The notes under the pieces: generated by a model | The model's input: the letters and a program-made list of their open reading frames with translations, nothing else | Database searches by the model: none | What the model was told of the DNA's origin: nothing | Shown: positions 43,218 through 53,890 of the stretch, in pieces | Layout of the letters: each line of letters starts with the position of its first letter | How positions within the stretch are numbered: the first letter of the stretch is position 1 | NCBI GenBank assembly: GCA_036346205.1 | Contig: JARFJB010000408.1 | Span: 2,657,501-2,721,500 of the forward strand | DNA length: 64,000 nt | From: Vesta saturnalis | Taxonomy: Eukaryota; Arthropoda; Insecta; Coleoptera; Lampyridae | Direction of reading: 5' to 3' | Position numbers and translations under genes: made by a program

Positions 43218-43395
43218 AGGTACGTACGCACGCGCTCTCTCCGACTGCCCGGCCGCCCGACGAACCGTCAGCCCTCCTACACACAAACCCACCTACACAC
43301 TTCACCCTCTCATTACTCCCACCCACTTACCCGCCCATCTATCGACCCAGTCACACAACAAACTACCCACCTACCCACATACATACCTACACACA
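43218..43395. other. C-rich junction at the right edge of the array
   Basis: Immediately after the array comes a GC-rich 50 bp (CTCTCTCCGACTGCCCGGCC and on), then C-rich CCTAC/CCCAC sequence before the DNA turns AT-rich at about 43400. It has no gene and looks like degenerate simple sequence. Confidence 0.7.
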
Positions 43396-45643
43396 TATTT
43401 AATCATATCTAATTTAATGTTTGTAAAGCTCAATTTGGCTTATGTAAACACCAAAATTTGATCCACTTATGACTAAGTTAATATTTACTTTTCATTAACT
43501 TACACCTATTTATCTATTTACATTTATTTTTCATACCTAACTTCCGTGCATTCTATTTGCATGTTATTTCATTACATTCCTTTACACTATTAGTTTGTTT
43601 TCCAGCTTTACAAGTATGTTATATAACCTTTATCATCTTTTTTTTCGAATTTTTACAACCAAACGTTGACGTTAATTCGAGATCTTGCCGTCAGTTGTTG
43701 ATTGCTACATTATTTTATAACTTTTCTAAAACTTTATCTCTGCCCCTAGGTAAGCACCATTGTTTTATGAATTCACAAATATGGCAAAACAAAATAGAAA
43801 GGCATTTGTCTAACATAAACCACAGTTTCCTAACAATGTTGAAAATAAGTAACAACTTTTATATGTTAGGATTATAGAATCCTGACTTTTATAATTGTTT
43901 TTCATTTTAGATTTTGAATGGAATTAACTTGAATGGAATTTACTTGAATGTTATATTATTATGTTACTAAGTATTTATAAAATCGACTATTAATTAATAT
44001 GTGTATAAAATCCTTTGAAAATACATTTATACGATTATTATTTTGTAAGCAACTTCATACATCAGAATGCAACTCAAAGTCGGTCGCCTACAGTTGGCTC
44101 TATGTTATCTCTTACACATTTATACCTTTGCCTGCAGGTTTTGCCGGAAGGAATTTTTTTTAGTTCATTTCCTGCCAAAGTATTTCGAAACTGATTTTAT
44201 AGACGTAAACTTCTTTTGCACTAAACTAAAACAGTCTTTAAGTTTTTTAGGTAAAAAATTGAGGAATTGTTAGTTTATCTTTTCTAAATAACCCTTTTAT
44301 CTTGGAAAAGTTTGCTTAAATCTAATACAAAAAATATTTATTAAAGAGAAAATGATTTCATGGAAGTCATATCAAAATGGGAACTTTAACTTATATATAT
44401 TTTGGTTAAAATGTACAGTATTACCATTATAACTTTGTACTTTAAATTATAATTTGATTAAATTTGATTTTTTTGTAGTTGGGATTCGTTCGTTACCAGA
44501 CCGTTATGAAATGTCATTTTCAATGCCGTTTGATAATACGTCATTGATTACATGTCTAGCTAATCTTATCTAAAATAAAATTAGATTATATACTTGGGTT
44601 TCAAATATGTTTACCTAACTATTATAGAAGGCTTTTTTTGTGTTTACTTCATTATTTTGAGAATTTTTTTAAACAATTATTATTAACAGACGATAACTGT
44701 GATTGTTTTTGAAACGTTGGGGTTAGCAATACATGTAAATAAAATACACCACAACCCAAAAGATAAGTATCTTCCTTACGAATCATAATCGAGCATTTTT
44801 TGCCATAGTTTATAATAATTTACAACTAACTTATACTTAAACCTAGTTAAGTTGAACGAATATATTCAAATACACGAACTCTAATTACAAATTTAATAAT
44901 AGTAAAATAATTCTACGTATTTGTTTTGCATTTACATGCAAGGGTTACATTAAATTGTGTATTGCTTGTAAGATTAATTAGAAGCGTAGTTAAAACTTAC
45001 GACTCACGATATAATTGAGAGTTTGCATACGTTGCATTCATTCCCTACCGTTTGTTACTAGAGTATTATGACAATTTCAAAGGGAGGATATAACAGTAGC
45101 ATAATTTTGTATTTAATTAGCTCAGATACTTTCTTAAAATTAGATTGATCATTAAAACAAGATTGTATAATCATATAAATGCACTAAAATACCTTTACAA
45201 TTTACACAGCACTACTTCTATTATAGTCAGTGGCGTATCCAAGGGTGGATAGGGGGGAATATCTCCCCAAGCGATCAAAGCTTCTATTCTATTTTACGCT
45301 TATTCTTATTAATCCTTAAAAAAATCATTGCGTTACTTAAATGTACCAAGAAAATACAAACTTATTTCATTGAATGAATGTTTTGTTTTTTCTGATTTTC
45401 AGTTTTCTTACTTAATTCGCACAGAGACTTATGGGACAACCTAGTAATAAAATCAATCCAATATGTTATTAATTGAACAAACCAATTAAAAGTTCTATTC
45501 AAATTTCGCGTACTTCCGAGGACAGGGCTTAAATTTTTCGGTTCAGTAAAGGTAAATATAAAATTAACTATTGCCTACTCCCGAACCAAGAGAAGAATAA
45601 AATAGTGAAACGGATCCTAAGAGTTAAGAGATCGATATAATAA
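43396..45643. other. AT-rich intergenic sequence, nothing firm
   Basis: Open frames at 43557-43877 and 44067-44273 have no recognisable domains and are rich in residues expected from AT-rich chance translation. At 45228 the sequence CAGTGGCGTATCC followed by a G-rich run resembles a hAT-type terminal repeat, but no matching partner end was found. Confidence 0.4.
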
Positions 45644-45664
45644 TTAACCCTCCGACGGCGGAAA
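45644..45664. repeat. piggyBac left end: TTAA plus 17-bp TIR
   Basis: TTAA followed by CCCTCCGACGGCGGAAA, a perfect inverted match to 47832-47848. Confidence 0.95.
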
Positions 45665-47848
45665 CCGGGTCATAATTGACCCAGAGTTGTAATTTTTATC
45701 AACAACTTTTTTATGCATTTATCTTTTGTTTTGAAATCTGAGATATTCCTCTATAATGTCATTTTACTACTTGTAGTAAAATTTGAACATACTTGAATAG
45801 GTAATGTCGTAGATAAGGGCACTTTGACCCGGTTTCCGTAGGCGTAACTATTTCGGCACCGGATCGTGCGCATGTTTAAATAATTAAAATGGATGCTATC
45901 CGTTGATGTATCGCAAGTAGTGTTCTTTTATACTTTGGCGTGGTAGCATCTTCTCGTTCCCGTACGTGCATGCTGGTAAATTCTTTCTATAAACGTGTTT
46001 AGTGAGCAGTAACAGTGAATCCAAATAAAGAGCTCTCACCGAAGCGAAATTATATGCAGAGTTGAATCGAGACAGTGGCTATAACGAAAGTGATACAGAT
46101 GCAGTATGTAGCGATATAGGAGATGAAATAAATGACGATGAAGAAAGAACAGTACAGCTGAAGATCAATTAGTTGCTAATCGCACCGGAAAATATGTAAG
46201 TCCAGCGCCAACTGAATCAAGAAGTCACAATATCTTATACAAAGAAAAGGTCTAACTGCAAGCAGCACATAGGAGGCGTTTTCTTTGTTTATTAGTAATG
46301 ACATTATCGATATAACAGTACAATATGCTAATCAAAAAGCCAATGAGCCTGATCAACAGGGTGTCCGCGCCAGTAAATCTTGGCGGACGTTGATCCAGAC
46401 GAAATAAAGCTTTTATTGGAATCCTCTCATTGGCAGGAAGATTTAGGGAAGTGAGAGAACAAATATTCTTTGTGGAATAAACATGTTTCTTTTGCAGACC
46501 TATATATTCTGTAGCGATGAGTCGTAATAGGTTCAAAGAAATTGCAAGATTCGTGCGTTTTGATGATTTGACAACAAGGCTTCAGAAAACCAGAAGATAA
46601 GTTAGCTCCCTTGGAGCAGTTGCCGATATTTTTGCGCTCAATTGTAGGAAATCTTATGAAACTTCTGCTGTTGGAACAATTGACGAACAATTAGTTACGT
46701 TTCGGCAGATGTCCTTTTCAAGTGTATATTCCCACTGGGAAGTACGATACAAAAGTATGGGCTCTATGCGACGTCGAGATCTTTTGCTGTTGCAATTTCG
46801 ACATCTACTTGGTAAAATTGGCGGCGTAGCTGAAGTAAATCAAGGGCAAGTTGTGAAGCAGATCACCGAATTTTGGAAGAACTCGAGGAGAAATATAACT
46901 ACAGATAATTTTTATTCAGACATTTCGCTGTCTAAAGAACTGTTGAAAAATAAATTGACGATAGTTGGGACAATGCGAAAAAACAGAAAGGATCTTCCCA
47001 AATCCCTTATCAATTTATCTGACCGAAGTGTTTACTCTTCAAAATTCGTTTCACCAACACTCTCGCCCTTGTATCATATATTCCAAAACCCCAAGTGCGT
47101 CGTATTACTAGGAGAAGAAGCAAAGTTTAAGCCGGAGATAATCACAAATTACAATAAAACTAAAAGTGGGTGTATGCCTTAGTCAAACTGTGGCCGTTTT
47201 CCATGTTCCTAAACTTTGTGGATGTAGCTGCGTACAATGCTTTAGTTATTTGGTGCACAAAGAATCCAAATTGGGAAGGTGGTACATCCATGAAGAAAAA
47301 ACTGAATTATTGCTCGAACATCTAGGAAAAGAATTAGTTGCCTCAAACATCGAACATAGAGCTGCAAAAATTGAAGGTGACCGCAGAGGTATTATAAAAG
47401 CAATGGAACAGTGTGGCAAGCGTATCCAGAAGAAGACGTCTGAACATACTGTAAGTGGAAACAAGCGCGGTAGGTGCTCCTTATGCGTTGTTAATGACAA
47501 CAAATATTCAAACAAATGCAACAAATGTTCTAGATTTACGTACCCAGATCATGGACAAACGGAAACAAACAACGTGTGCAATAAATGTAGGCAGTGATAA
47601 ACCCAACATGTAATTTAATTATTATGTTACTACTTCATACTGAGTTGTGAGTTATTTGCGTTTATATTTTGACTATTTACAATATTTTTGAGTTACATTA
47701 AGAATAAATTAGTTCGCAAACAACAAATTCATTATTTCTAACACTCGATCATTCCTCACTAAAATCAAAACAATGCAGTTCTGCGAAGGGTCATTTTTGA
47801 CCCATTTCCGCCGTTGGTGTTAGTAAAATTATTTCCGCCGTCGGAGGG
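45648..47848 (+). mobile_element. piggyBac-type transposon with TTAA flanks
   Basis: The element begins CCCTCCGACGGCGGAAA (45648-45664) and ends with its exact reverse complement (47832-47848). TTAA lies immediately outside on both sides (45644-45647 and 47849-47852), the target duplication expected of piggyBac. Subterminal palindromes of the GGGTCA...TGACCC type occur near both ends (about 45668 and 47788), and a partial second copy of the tip (ATTTCCGCCGTTGG) lies at 47804. Length is 2,201 bp. It encloses a decayed transposase. Confidence 0.95.
46020..47597 (+). pseudogene. piggyBac transposase (DDE_Tnp_1_7), frameshifted
   Basis: The reading frame is broken several times but the family order is clear. 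It has an acidic N-terminus (YAELNRDSGYNESDTDAVC), then NDIIDITVQYANQK and MSRNRFKEIARFVRFDD. Next is GTIDEQLVTF, which carries the first catalytic aspartate, then TGKYDTKVWALC-like sequence in a shifted frame. After that comes EFWKNSRRNITTDNFYSDIS with the second catalytic aspartate, followed by LTIVGTMRKNRKDLPKSL. After EIITNYNKTKSG the part that normally contains the third aspartate (LDQM-like block) is deleted and the frame changes to WPFSMFLNFVDVAAYNAL. The C-terminus has a cysteine-rich zinc-binding domain (CSLC...CNKC...CNKC) and a stop at 47597. The third catalytic residue is lost, so it cannot be active. Its ends are intact, so it could still be moved by a related enzyme. Confidence 0.92.
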
Positions 47849-47852
47849 TTAA
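47832..47852. repeat. piggyBac right end: 17-bp TIR plus TTAA
   Basis: TTTCCGCCGTCGGAGGG followed by TTAA. Confidence 0.95.
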
Positions 47853-48058
47853 AAAGGAATTTCAGAACATTCTAGAGGATAGAATTTCATAATAATGAAT
47901 CATCTTTATATTAGTATTATTAGTAAATAATAGCAACAGGCAACCGCGGCCGAATATATGAGTCATCGTTCTATCAGAGAGATGCGATTGTCTAGATATT
48001 TCCATTTTTGGAATTATCTATATATCTGCATTTGCTATATAAAGTAAACGCTAAGTAG

Positions 48059-48450
48059 AGGGGATCTCTGAGCTAGTTATGGTACACGACCTGCTTATCT
48101 TTCGGGAGGTAATGAGTTAGATTCCCGTTACCAGCTAGCCTGTGTGAAGTTTTTCAGGGGATTTTCCTCATTTACATGTGGCGGCATGGCCACTGGGTAT
48201 ACGCACACCATTTGCGGTTATTTAGCCGAATGCTGGGGTAGTATTTCCCCTCTCAGAACCCTAACTCCGTTCCTTCGAATCCTATCCTGACCACACCTAT
48301 CTTTAATCCCACCATGCATATATACGTAGTGTATGTATGCTGGGAGTCCTTGATTGTGGCTGGAGGAGCTTGGAAAGATCAAGCAGCCTCCCTCCCCCTT
48401 AGGAGGGGAATGAAGTGCGTGGCCTTTTGCTTTTCTTAGAGTGGATCAGT
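48059..48450 (+). repeat. tRNA-derived SINE-like element
   Basis: The head resembles a tRNA with an internal promoter. A box-A-like GAGCTAGTTATGGTAC (about 48069) is followed about 35 bp later by a box-B-like GAGTTAGATTCCCG (about 48112). The body that follows, with TTTTTCAGGGGATTTTCCTC and GAATGCTGGGG, resembles the central body of many arthropod tRNA-SINEs. The 3' border and target duplication are not clear. It is more GC-rich than its surroundings, which supports an insertion. Confidence 0.6.
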
Positions 48451-48499
48451 CTCTCTCTCATACGAGATTCACAGTGCGTGTTAATACACAGGGTTCAGG

Positions 48500-50938
48500 T
48501 GTTATTAAAAGCGTTGCGAGTACGGTGGCCGTCTAATATTATTCGTATTCGTTCACAAGACATTGTGTAATTATAGTCCGGCCGGCGAGAGGTGCCTTAT
48601 GACTCATCTTTTAGTAAAGCATGGTTTAAGATTTTAAAAACTTATGTCGTTACTGGTTCATATAGTTAATAATTTTGAATACCAACAAAACATCGTCAAT
48701 GTTTCTAGGTTATTTTCAAATTTAAGCCGCGCTGTCGTATTTAAATAAAATTATTGTTGCAATATCTCGGGATTTAGCAACCTAAAGGTCCTGAAAATCC
48801 CCATCCACTCGTATAAATAAAGTCGAATTTCGTTTAAGGTCTTATTATGGCATGTAAAATCCACCAAGTGTGGGTAGTCATATGATAAAAATATATTGTA
48901 CAACTGTAAACGATTATCAGGACCGAGACCGGGTCAACAAAATTTCGTTGGATTGTTACGGTCCATTTCTTTCTCAATTTTGCCACCCTTATTTGTGTTC
49001 AATTTCTGACATGCATCCTAAAATTATAATATATTCTTAATATCTGTCCTTTGTTAGTACCCTACCTTTATAACTCTTCGAATTATAAATCCTTTTCCTA
49101 AATATCCTTTTAATCAATAAAATATCTAATGATTTTCAATCAAAATTATAGGTTATATTTATGTCTGAATTTTGAATAGTTAAAATGCGTTCACCTTGAA
49201 TTGCGATTCACGAATTATCATTGGCCAGTTTTAAATTTTGCTCAAATTTCGCCATAGACGTACCCATTTTACTTTCCTGGTGAATACGTAATCCCATCTA
49301 GTATTTTTGGTGTTTGTCTTTTAAGTAATCTCATTTATTTTGTGGTGTTTCATGTTTACATTTTACCCTTTACCTTTTATTAATATTTATACCTATATTT
49401 TCTTGTTTTACCTAACTTAAATAAATTCACGCCACTGTTGTGTAAATTCTGTCGGTATTTCCTATTCTCAAAATCTTGGATAATTTTCCCGCCCATCGGA
49501 ACCCTTCTTCTTCTTACTTATAATTCTATCCTTGTCGTTCGGCCAACAACCAGTCAAATTCGTTTGAAAAATCAAACATGATTATTTTTTTATTTACGGA
49601 ATTAACGTAATTTTCCTATAATTTAGAAAAAGATATATCGAGTCTAGTTCTAGGGGTATTAGTGGTTTATCGCACCATCCAATATTTGGGATTTAACCCC
49701 ACAACCCGCTACCTATATAAGTGCTACTGTTATCCTATAAGGACCAGAGCTTTCCGCAATTGGGATTTTTATGGTAACGGCGTTGCTAGACCTAATCACG
49801 TTGATTATTCAAAACGACTTTTTTTTGTAAGTAGGTTTAACATAGTATTTTCCACATTCGCATGTAAATTACCTTTCAGATTTGCACACCTAGATTTTAA
49901 CAAAAAAAAGAAAGCCAGAAACAAGCCTATGTGTTAATAAAAATATATATTTATTTAATTCTATAATTGTTTCTTGCAAGGCCTCCAACATCTTGTAAGT
50001 AGCCAATTATCGATAATTTGAAATTATGCCTATTCTTCCTCTAGGGCCTTTTTTTCTCCTTCCTCGTCGTACTCTACGTTGTGATCGTCGCTCATCATCA
50101 CCTAATAAAAAGAAAACACACTCATCCCTTCACATTTATCATTTCATCAAGAGTATCATCTATCATCTTCTGATTGTTTTTTGTTCTTAATGTGTAATAT
50201 AAAGTAATTCGCCCGTTATTTAATTGAAAAAGTAACCCATTAATTTTTTAAGATCGAAGCAGGCGTTTATTTAAATTAAAATATTAATTATTTTGTTTAT
50301 TTGTGTAAACGCGAGATCTCGGGAAGGTACCTTTAGTTTTTTTGTTAATACATATTGTTTTTGTTACGCCAATCAACCTACCGCTTATTTAATTATTGAT
50401 ATAACTTTCACCTTTTGTTATCTATTACCTTTTTTTTAAATAAATAATTTTCTATTCATATATTTCCTTCCTTTCACGGTCCTCCTTTAACATCTAGGAA
50501 TTTTTCTGACTTGGAATTACGGCAGATAAGTGCAACAAGTTAGTGGCGCCTCCTGAACTTACATTATTAAATGGTCTACCATTGTGAACCCACTCCCATT
50601 CCACCGTGAGCAGCTGGTTTGCCGTAGGACCCTCTTCCTCTTTTCGACCGTAACAGGATCTGTTTTACAAATTAGTTATATCAATAATTTTCAATAAGAA
50701 ACGAATTAGCTAACAGTAGGCAGTGCCCGAATGAAGTGCGAAAAGTTTGGTTAATTTCGGAGGATCGTTTTAGCCGACAGATCTCAATGCGTCATAAGAG
50801 TCAAGATTGTAATTTGGTTATCGAAGCCACTCACAAATAACTGATTTTGTCATAAATGAATACACTGTATTGGATGTTAAAATGAGATTTATTATTTGTT
50901 AATAATATAACCGATTTTAGAAATCTCAGTTTACAGTT

Positions 50939-50942
<4 letters not shown>
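48500..50942. other. AT-rich sequence with weak retroelement hints
   Basis: No firm gene. An open frame at 49662-49937 has no recognisable domain. At about 50540 the string GTGGCGCCTCCTGAAC resembles a retroelement primer-binding site, but I could not find paired long terminal repeats or gag/pol. On the minus strand, 50109-50034 reads a splice-acceptor-like TTTTATTAG followed by a short acidic frame ending in a stop; this is not strong enough to call an exon. Confidence 0.35.

Positions 50943-51012
<70 letters not shown>
50943..51012. repeat. (TA)n microsatellite
   Basis: 70 bp of alternating T and A, directly next to the end of the transposase fragment at 51013. Confidence 0.98.
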
Positions 51013-51013
<1 letters not shown>

Positions 51014-51428
51014 TCAAAAAACTCAACCCTTCTAGGTAAATCTGTTTCTTTCAAATGTTGGACGCAGTAAAATTTATACGGACGCCATTTATGTTTGTGA
51101 AGGATACGATAAATTGTTACATACGAAATACCCAGTTCTCGTTCAGCTTCATGTAACGAAGCAGTTGGAAAAGCAGAGAAAATCCTAAAACGATTATTTC
51201 GTTGTCTTCATTATTAACTTTAGGCTTGATGCGTTTAATTAATGGACGAAATGCTCCGTTTGCTCTACAGTTTTCAAGTAAACGGTGAATGGTGTTCTTA
51301 TTGGGTGTTGGGAGATTTGGATACCGTTCAGCAAATAATCTACATGTTCGGCTAATTATTTTGTTACACTCACCATAAATAATTAACAAATTTAAAAAGT
51401 CTTCATTACTATAACCTAATCTAGACAT
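51013..51428 (-). pseudogene. Mariner-like transposase N-terminal fragment
   Basis: On the minus strand from 51428 the frame reads a DUF4817-type DNA-binding region (NEDFLNLLIIYGECNKI, then LFAERYPNLPTPNKNTIHRL and NGAFRPLIK). After EDNEIIV the frame slips. In the new frame it continues as a second helix-turn-helix (AERELGISYVTIYRILHKHK), then WRPYKFYCVQHLKETDLPRR and VEFFEY. The coding similarity stops exactly where the (TA)n tract begins at 51012, so the whole catalytic domain is missing. The break at a TA tract may reflect TA target preference or microsatellite-associated rearrangement. Confidence 0.85.
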
Positions 51429-51750
51429 GATTATTATTTAAAAATACAGAACAATCGTTTGTTTTTGTTTGTTAAAACATACATAGTATACGAACATTCA
51501 GATTTTGACGTTTATTAGTAGACAAACGATAATTTCCACAGCCCTCTAGAACATCGCTAATTAGGTATGTCAGGTGACTGCTGTCATTTTTAATTTACAT
51601 GGCTTGCTTAATTATTATTAATGTAATAAAACATTTAAAAGTACCTAATAATAAATCTCGAAATAACTCTGAAAGGTGCAACTTTAGGTATAGGAATGCT
51701 AATACTGATCGAAAGAGAATAAATAGCTCGATCAGATGCGTTAATAAAAT

Positions 51751-51830
51751 ACAGGGTGTTTCATTTAAAATTATCCACTTTTGAGAATTGAAAATATGAA
51801 CATTTGGGGCTTGATTCTTAACACCCTGTA
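51751..51830. repeat. 80-bp CAGGGTGT-ended inverted unit
   Basis: Starts ACAGGGTGTTTCATTTAAAA and ends AACACCCTGTA, so the tips are inverted complements. These tips match those commonly seen on insect mariner-like elements. The unit is far too short to code and looks like a minimal deletion derivative. Confidence 0.65.
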
Positions 51831-52226
51831 TAAAGTATCGGATTTAACGTTGCATCTAATGCAAGAACAATATTCTTGTAATTTATGTACAAAATTTAAA
51901 CATGTAGATTAATAAAAAAGCAAAATACAGTTATTAATGTAAATGCATGTTTTTCAAAAATCCTCAATATTTCGAAAACTTAAATTTAGACCCAAAGTAT
52001 GTTATTGCTTTTTATGCATAATTTTTAGGAGAATCAAAACTAAATGAAAAATAGTACTTTCCATTTAAAATAACAAAGTTGATATCTACTTCGGTATAAC
52101 CGGAAGTGCTGTCAAAATAATAATATTTTAGATGGACTCGCAATGTCGAAACCCCTTCATACAAAATTTCATAAACTATCTTTTACATTTTGAGAAACGT
52201 CTAATAGCCGGTCGTCGTGAAAAGCA

Positions 52227-52229
<3 letters not shown>

Positions 52230-52267
<38 letters not shown>
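52230..52267. repeat. (TA)n microsatellite
   Basis: About 38 bp of alternating T and A. Confidence 0.97.
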
Positions 52268-52270
<3 letters not shown>

Positions 52271-52393
52271 GAATGTAAACCTAAGTACAGCTACAGAGGT
52301 ATATGTTAAATATAATCATTCTTTACAATGTTATAAAGTAACTAAGATTCTAATTTTTGCTTTACATTCAAATATTGGACATCTTATAATTAA

Positions 52394-52950
52394 AAGTCAT
52401 CACCTTCACTTTCATTATCATCTTCACTCGACTCTTCGACATTGATTACTAGAGGTTATACCATTTTCTCAGCTCTTTTTTGAACCACTGGCTCATTTCC
52501 TTTTCAGCATGTAAAATACACTTTTGCCACAGTTTTCCAGTTAATTGTTTTAATGAATCCTTTCATAGCGATAAAACATTCTAGTCCCTGAAGCTCTGTC
52601 TTTCGACGTTTTTGCTGTCAATACTGTTTACAATTTGCCCATATTAACTCGATAGGGTTGGATTGGCAGTGATACGGAGGTAAACGTAAAATTTGATGTT
52701 CCCAGTGATAAGCGATTTCATCAATTGCGTATATTTTTGGAACTTGCAAATCCTTGGCTATTTGTAATAATTCCACTTTCAGCATATATTCGAATGAGGA
52801 ACGTTGTGTTTTCTTAAAAATTGAAGATCTCCTTTCTTCCAACTACTTGAAGGTAATTTTTCGACTAATGTAGAATCATAACTGGCATTGTCAAGAATTA
52901 TCAAACTTGGTTTTTCTAAATTTGGTAAAAGCTGTTCTTGAAACCATTTT
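52394..52950 (-). pseudogene. Tc1/IS630-type transposase C-terminal remnant
   Basis: Reading the minus strand from about 52950: FQEQLLPNLEKPSLIILDNA gives the second catalytic aspartate (ILDNASYDS). Next is SSWKKGDLQFLRKHNVPHS, then after a frameshift MLKVELLQIAKDLQVPKIYA, IDEIAYHWEHQ and ILRLPPYHCQSNPIELIWAN, whose NPIE holds the third acidic residue. A stop follows at 52618. Further fragments (HAEKEMSQWFKKELRKW and an acidic tail VEESSEDDNESEGDD) extend to about 52394 in changed frames. The N-terminal DNA-binding domain and first aspartate are absent. It is the same family as 4006-5269 and 61574-62090 but clearly diverged from them. Confidence 0.85.
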
Positions 52951-53092
52951 TGTCATAGGTGACTAGAAAAACGACAGTGACGAAAAACGTTCAGTTTTGT
53001 GCTAGAGTTTAAATAAAAAGTGAAATACCACCCAAGTTAGTAAAGATAGGCATAGGAAGAAATTTACAAAACTTAAAATCTAAGTAATAAAA

Positions 53093-53173
53093 TACAGTGT
53101 GTTCCATTTAAAAAACTTTCGAAAATTAGGTTTAAAGTTCGTAATATTAGCATGACCATATGAAACACCCTGT
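53093..53173. repeat. 81-bp CAGGGTGT-ended inverted unit
   Basis: Starts ACAGTGTGTTCCATTTAAAA and ends GAAACACCCTGTA. It is the same size and end structure as 51751-51830 with a different interior. Confidence 0.6.
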
Positions 53174-53404
53174 AGAAAAACATTATTCTGTATTATCTTA
53201 GGGCACTTCTGTCATCATTCCTATTTCCGCTTCCGCTTTGTTTCCGGTTATTATAAGTTAAAAAATACTATAAATTTCAATGACCAATGTTTTTTCACAA
53301 ATTTAAGGAATTTTTCAATTTAATTAGCAACGTTGTAAAAATATGCTATACACATTTCGGTTCTAAATACAGAATTTTAGGGTAAATTAAAGCATGTAAA
53401 AATA

Positions 53405-53591
53405 TACAGGGTGTCCCGTTTAAAAAATATAAAATTTTTACCTCGTCGCCTTTTTGGAGTACCCTCTATACTCAAAAATAATTTTAGAAGATGAATTTCT
53501 TGACTCCAAATAACTCGGGAAAACTGTCTTTCGCTCTCTTTGTTGGCACAGGAGATATTGACCTTTGTCGCACTCTTTGGCCACCCTGTAT
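53405..53591. repeat. CAGGGTGT-ended inverted unit, longer
   Basis: Starts ACAGGGTGTCCCGTTTAAAA at 53406 and ends CCACCCTGTA at 53590. A partial internal end, GAGTACCCTCTATA, lies at 53458. Its right end abuts the hAT remnant. Confidence 0.5.
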
Positions 53592-53890
53592 AACCGATGT
53601 ACCTAACATTATTTTAAAATCTGAAATTAAAATATGGCATAAACATTTAAATAGTACTGTTCCAGAAATTAAGAATAATCATCAAGCTTTAGCACATTTT
53701 GGAACTTTGTAATCAACAAGCGTACTGAAATGTTTTTAAATTATTATTAATATTTTGTACTATGCCAGTCTCCACATCCACTCGGGAAAGAACTTTTTCG
53801 ACTTTAAAAGGAAGACTTATGTTAGAAATTCAACCTCACAGAAGAGACGGGCTGGCATTGATGTCAATTCCTTTCCTGTCAAGGCCTTCT
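53592..53890 (+). pseudogene. hAT-family transposase C-terminal remnant
   Basis: From about 53592 one frame reads VPNIILKSEIKIWHKHLN then EIKNNHQALAHF. After a frameshift at about 53695 the second frame reads ILELCNQQAY, a stop, NVFKLLLIFCTMPVSTSTRE, RTFSTLKGRLMLEIQPHRRD and GLALMSI. This is the hAT dimerisation region, whose hallmark is (P)VSTxxxERxFSxLK followed by a RLxGLALMSI block. The rest of the transposase, including zinc finger and catalytic domain, is not present upstream. The remnant is cut off on its right by the MITE starting at 53879. Confidence 0.8.

Noticed and set aside
10835..43326. Hundreds of long open frames with Thr/His/Arg or Cys/Val/Ser repeats on both strands
   Set aside because: They are forced by stop-free hexamers in every frame, overlap each other in all six frames, and shift frame at each indel with no other coding signal.
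43557..44273. Open frames of 106 and 68 residues
   Set aside because: Composition is what chance translation of AT-rich DNA gives; no domain, signal or splice support.
49662..49937. 91-residue open frame
   Set aside because: No recognisable domain. It lies in sequence with weak retroelement hints but no supporting structure.
50034..50109. Acidic terminal exon on the minus strand after a splice-acceptor-like TTTTATTAG
   Set aside because: Only 22 codons; an alternative basic frame is equally open, and no upstream exon is recognisable.
50530..50570. Retroelement primer-binding site (GTGGCGCCTCCTGAAC)
   Set aside because: It resembles a TGGCGCC-type site, but no paired long terminal repeats, gag or pol could be found in the window.
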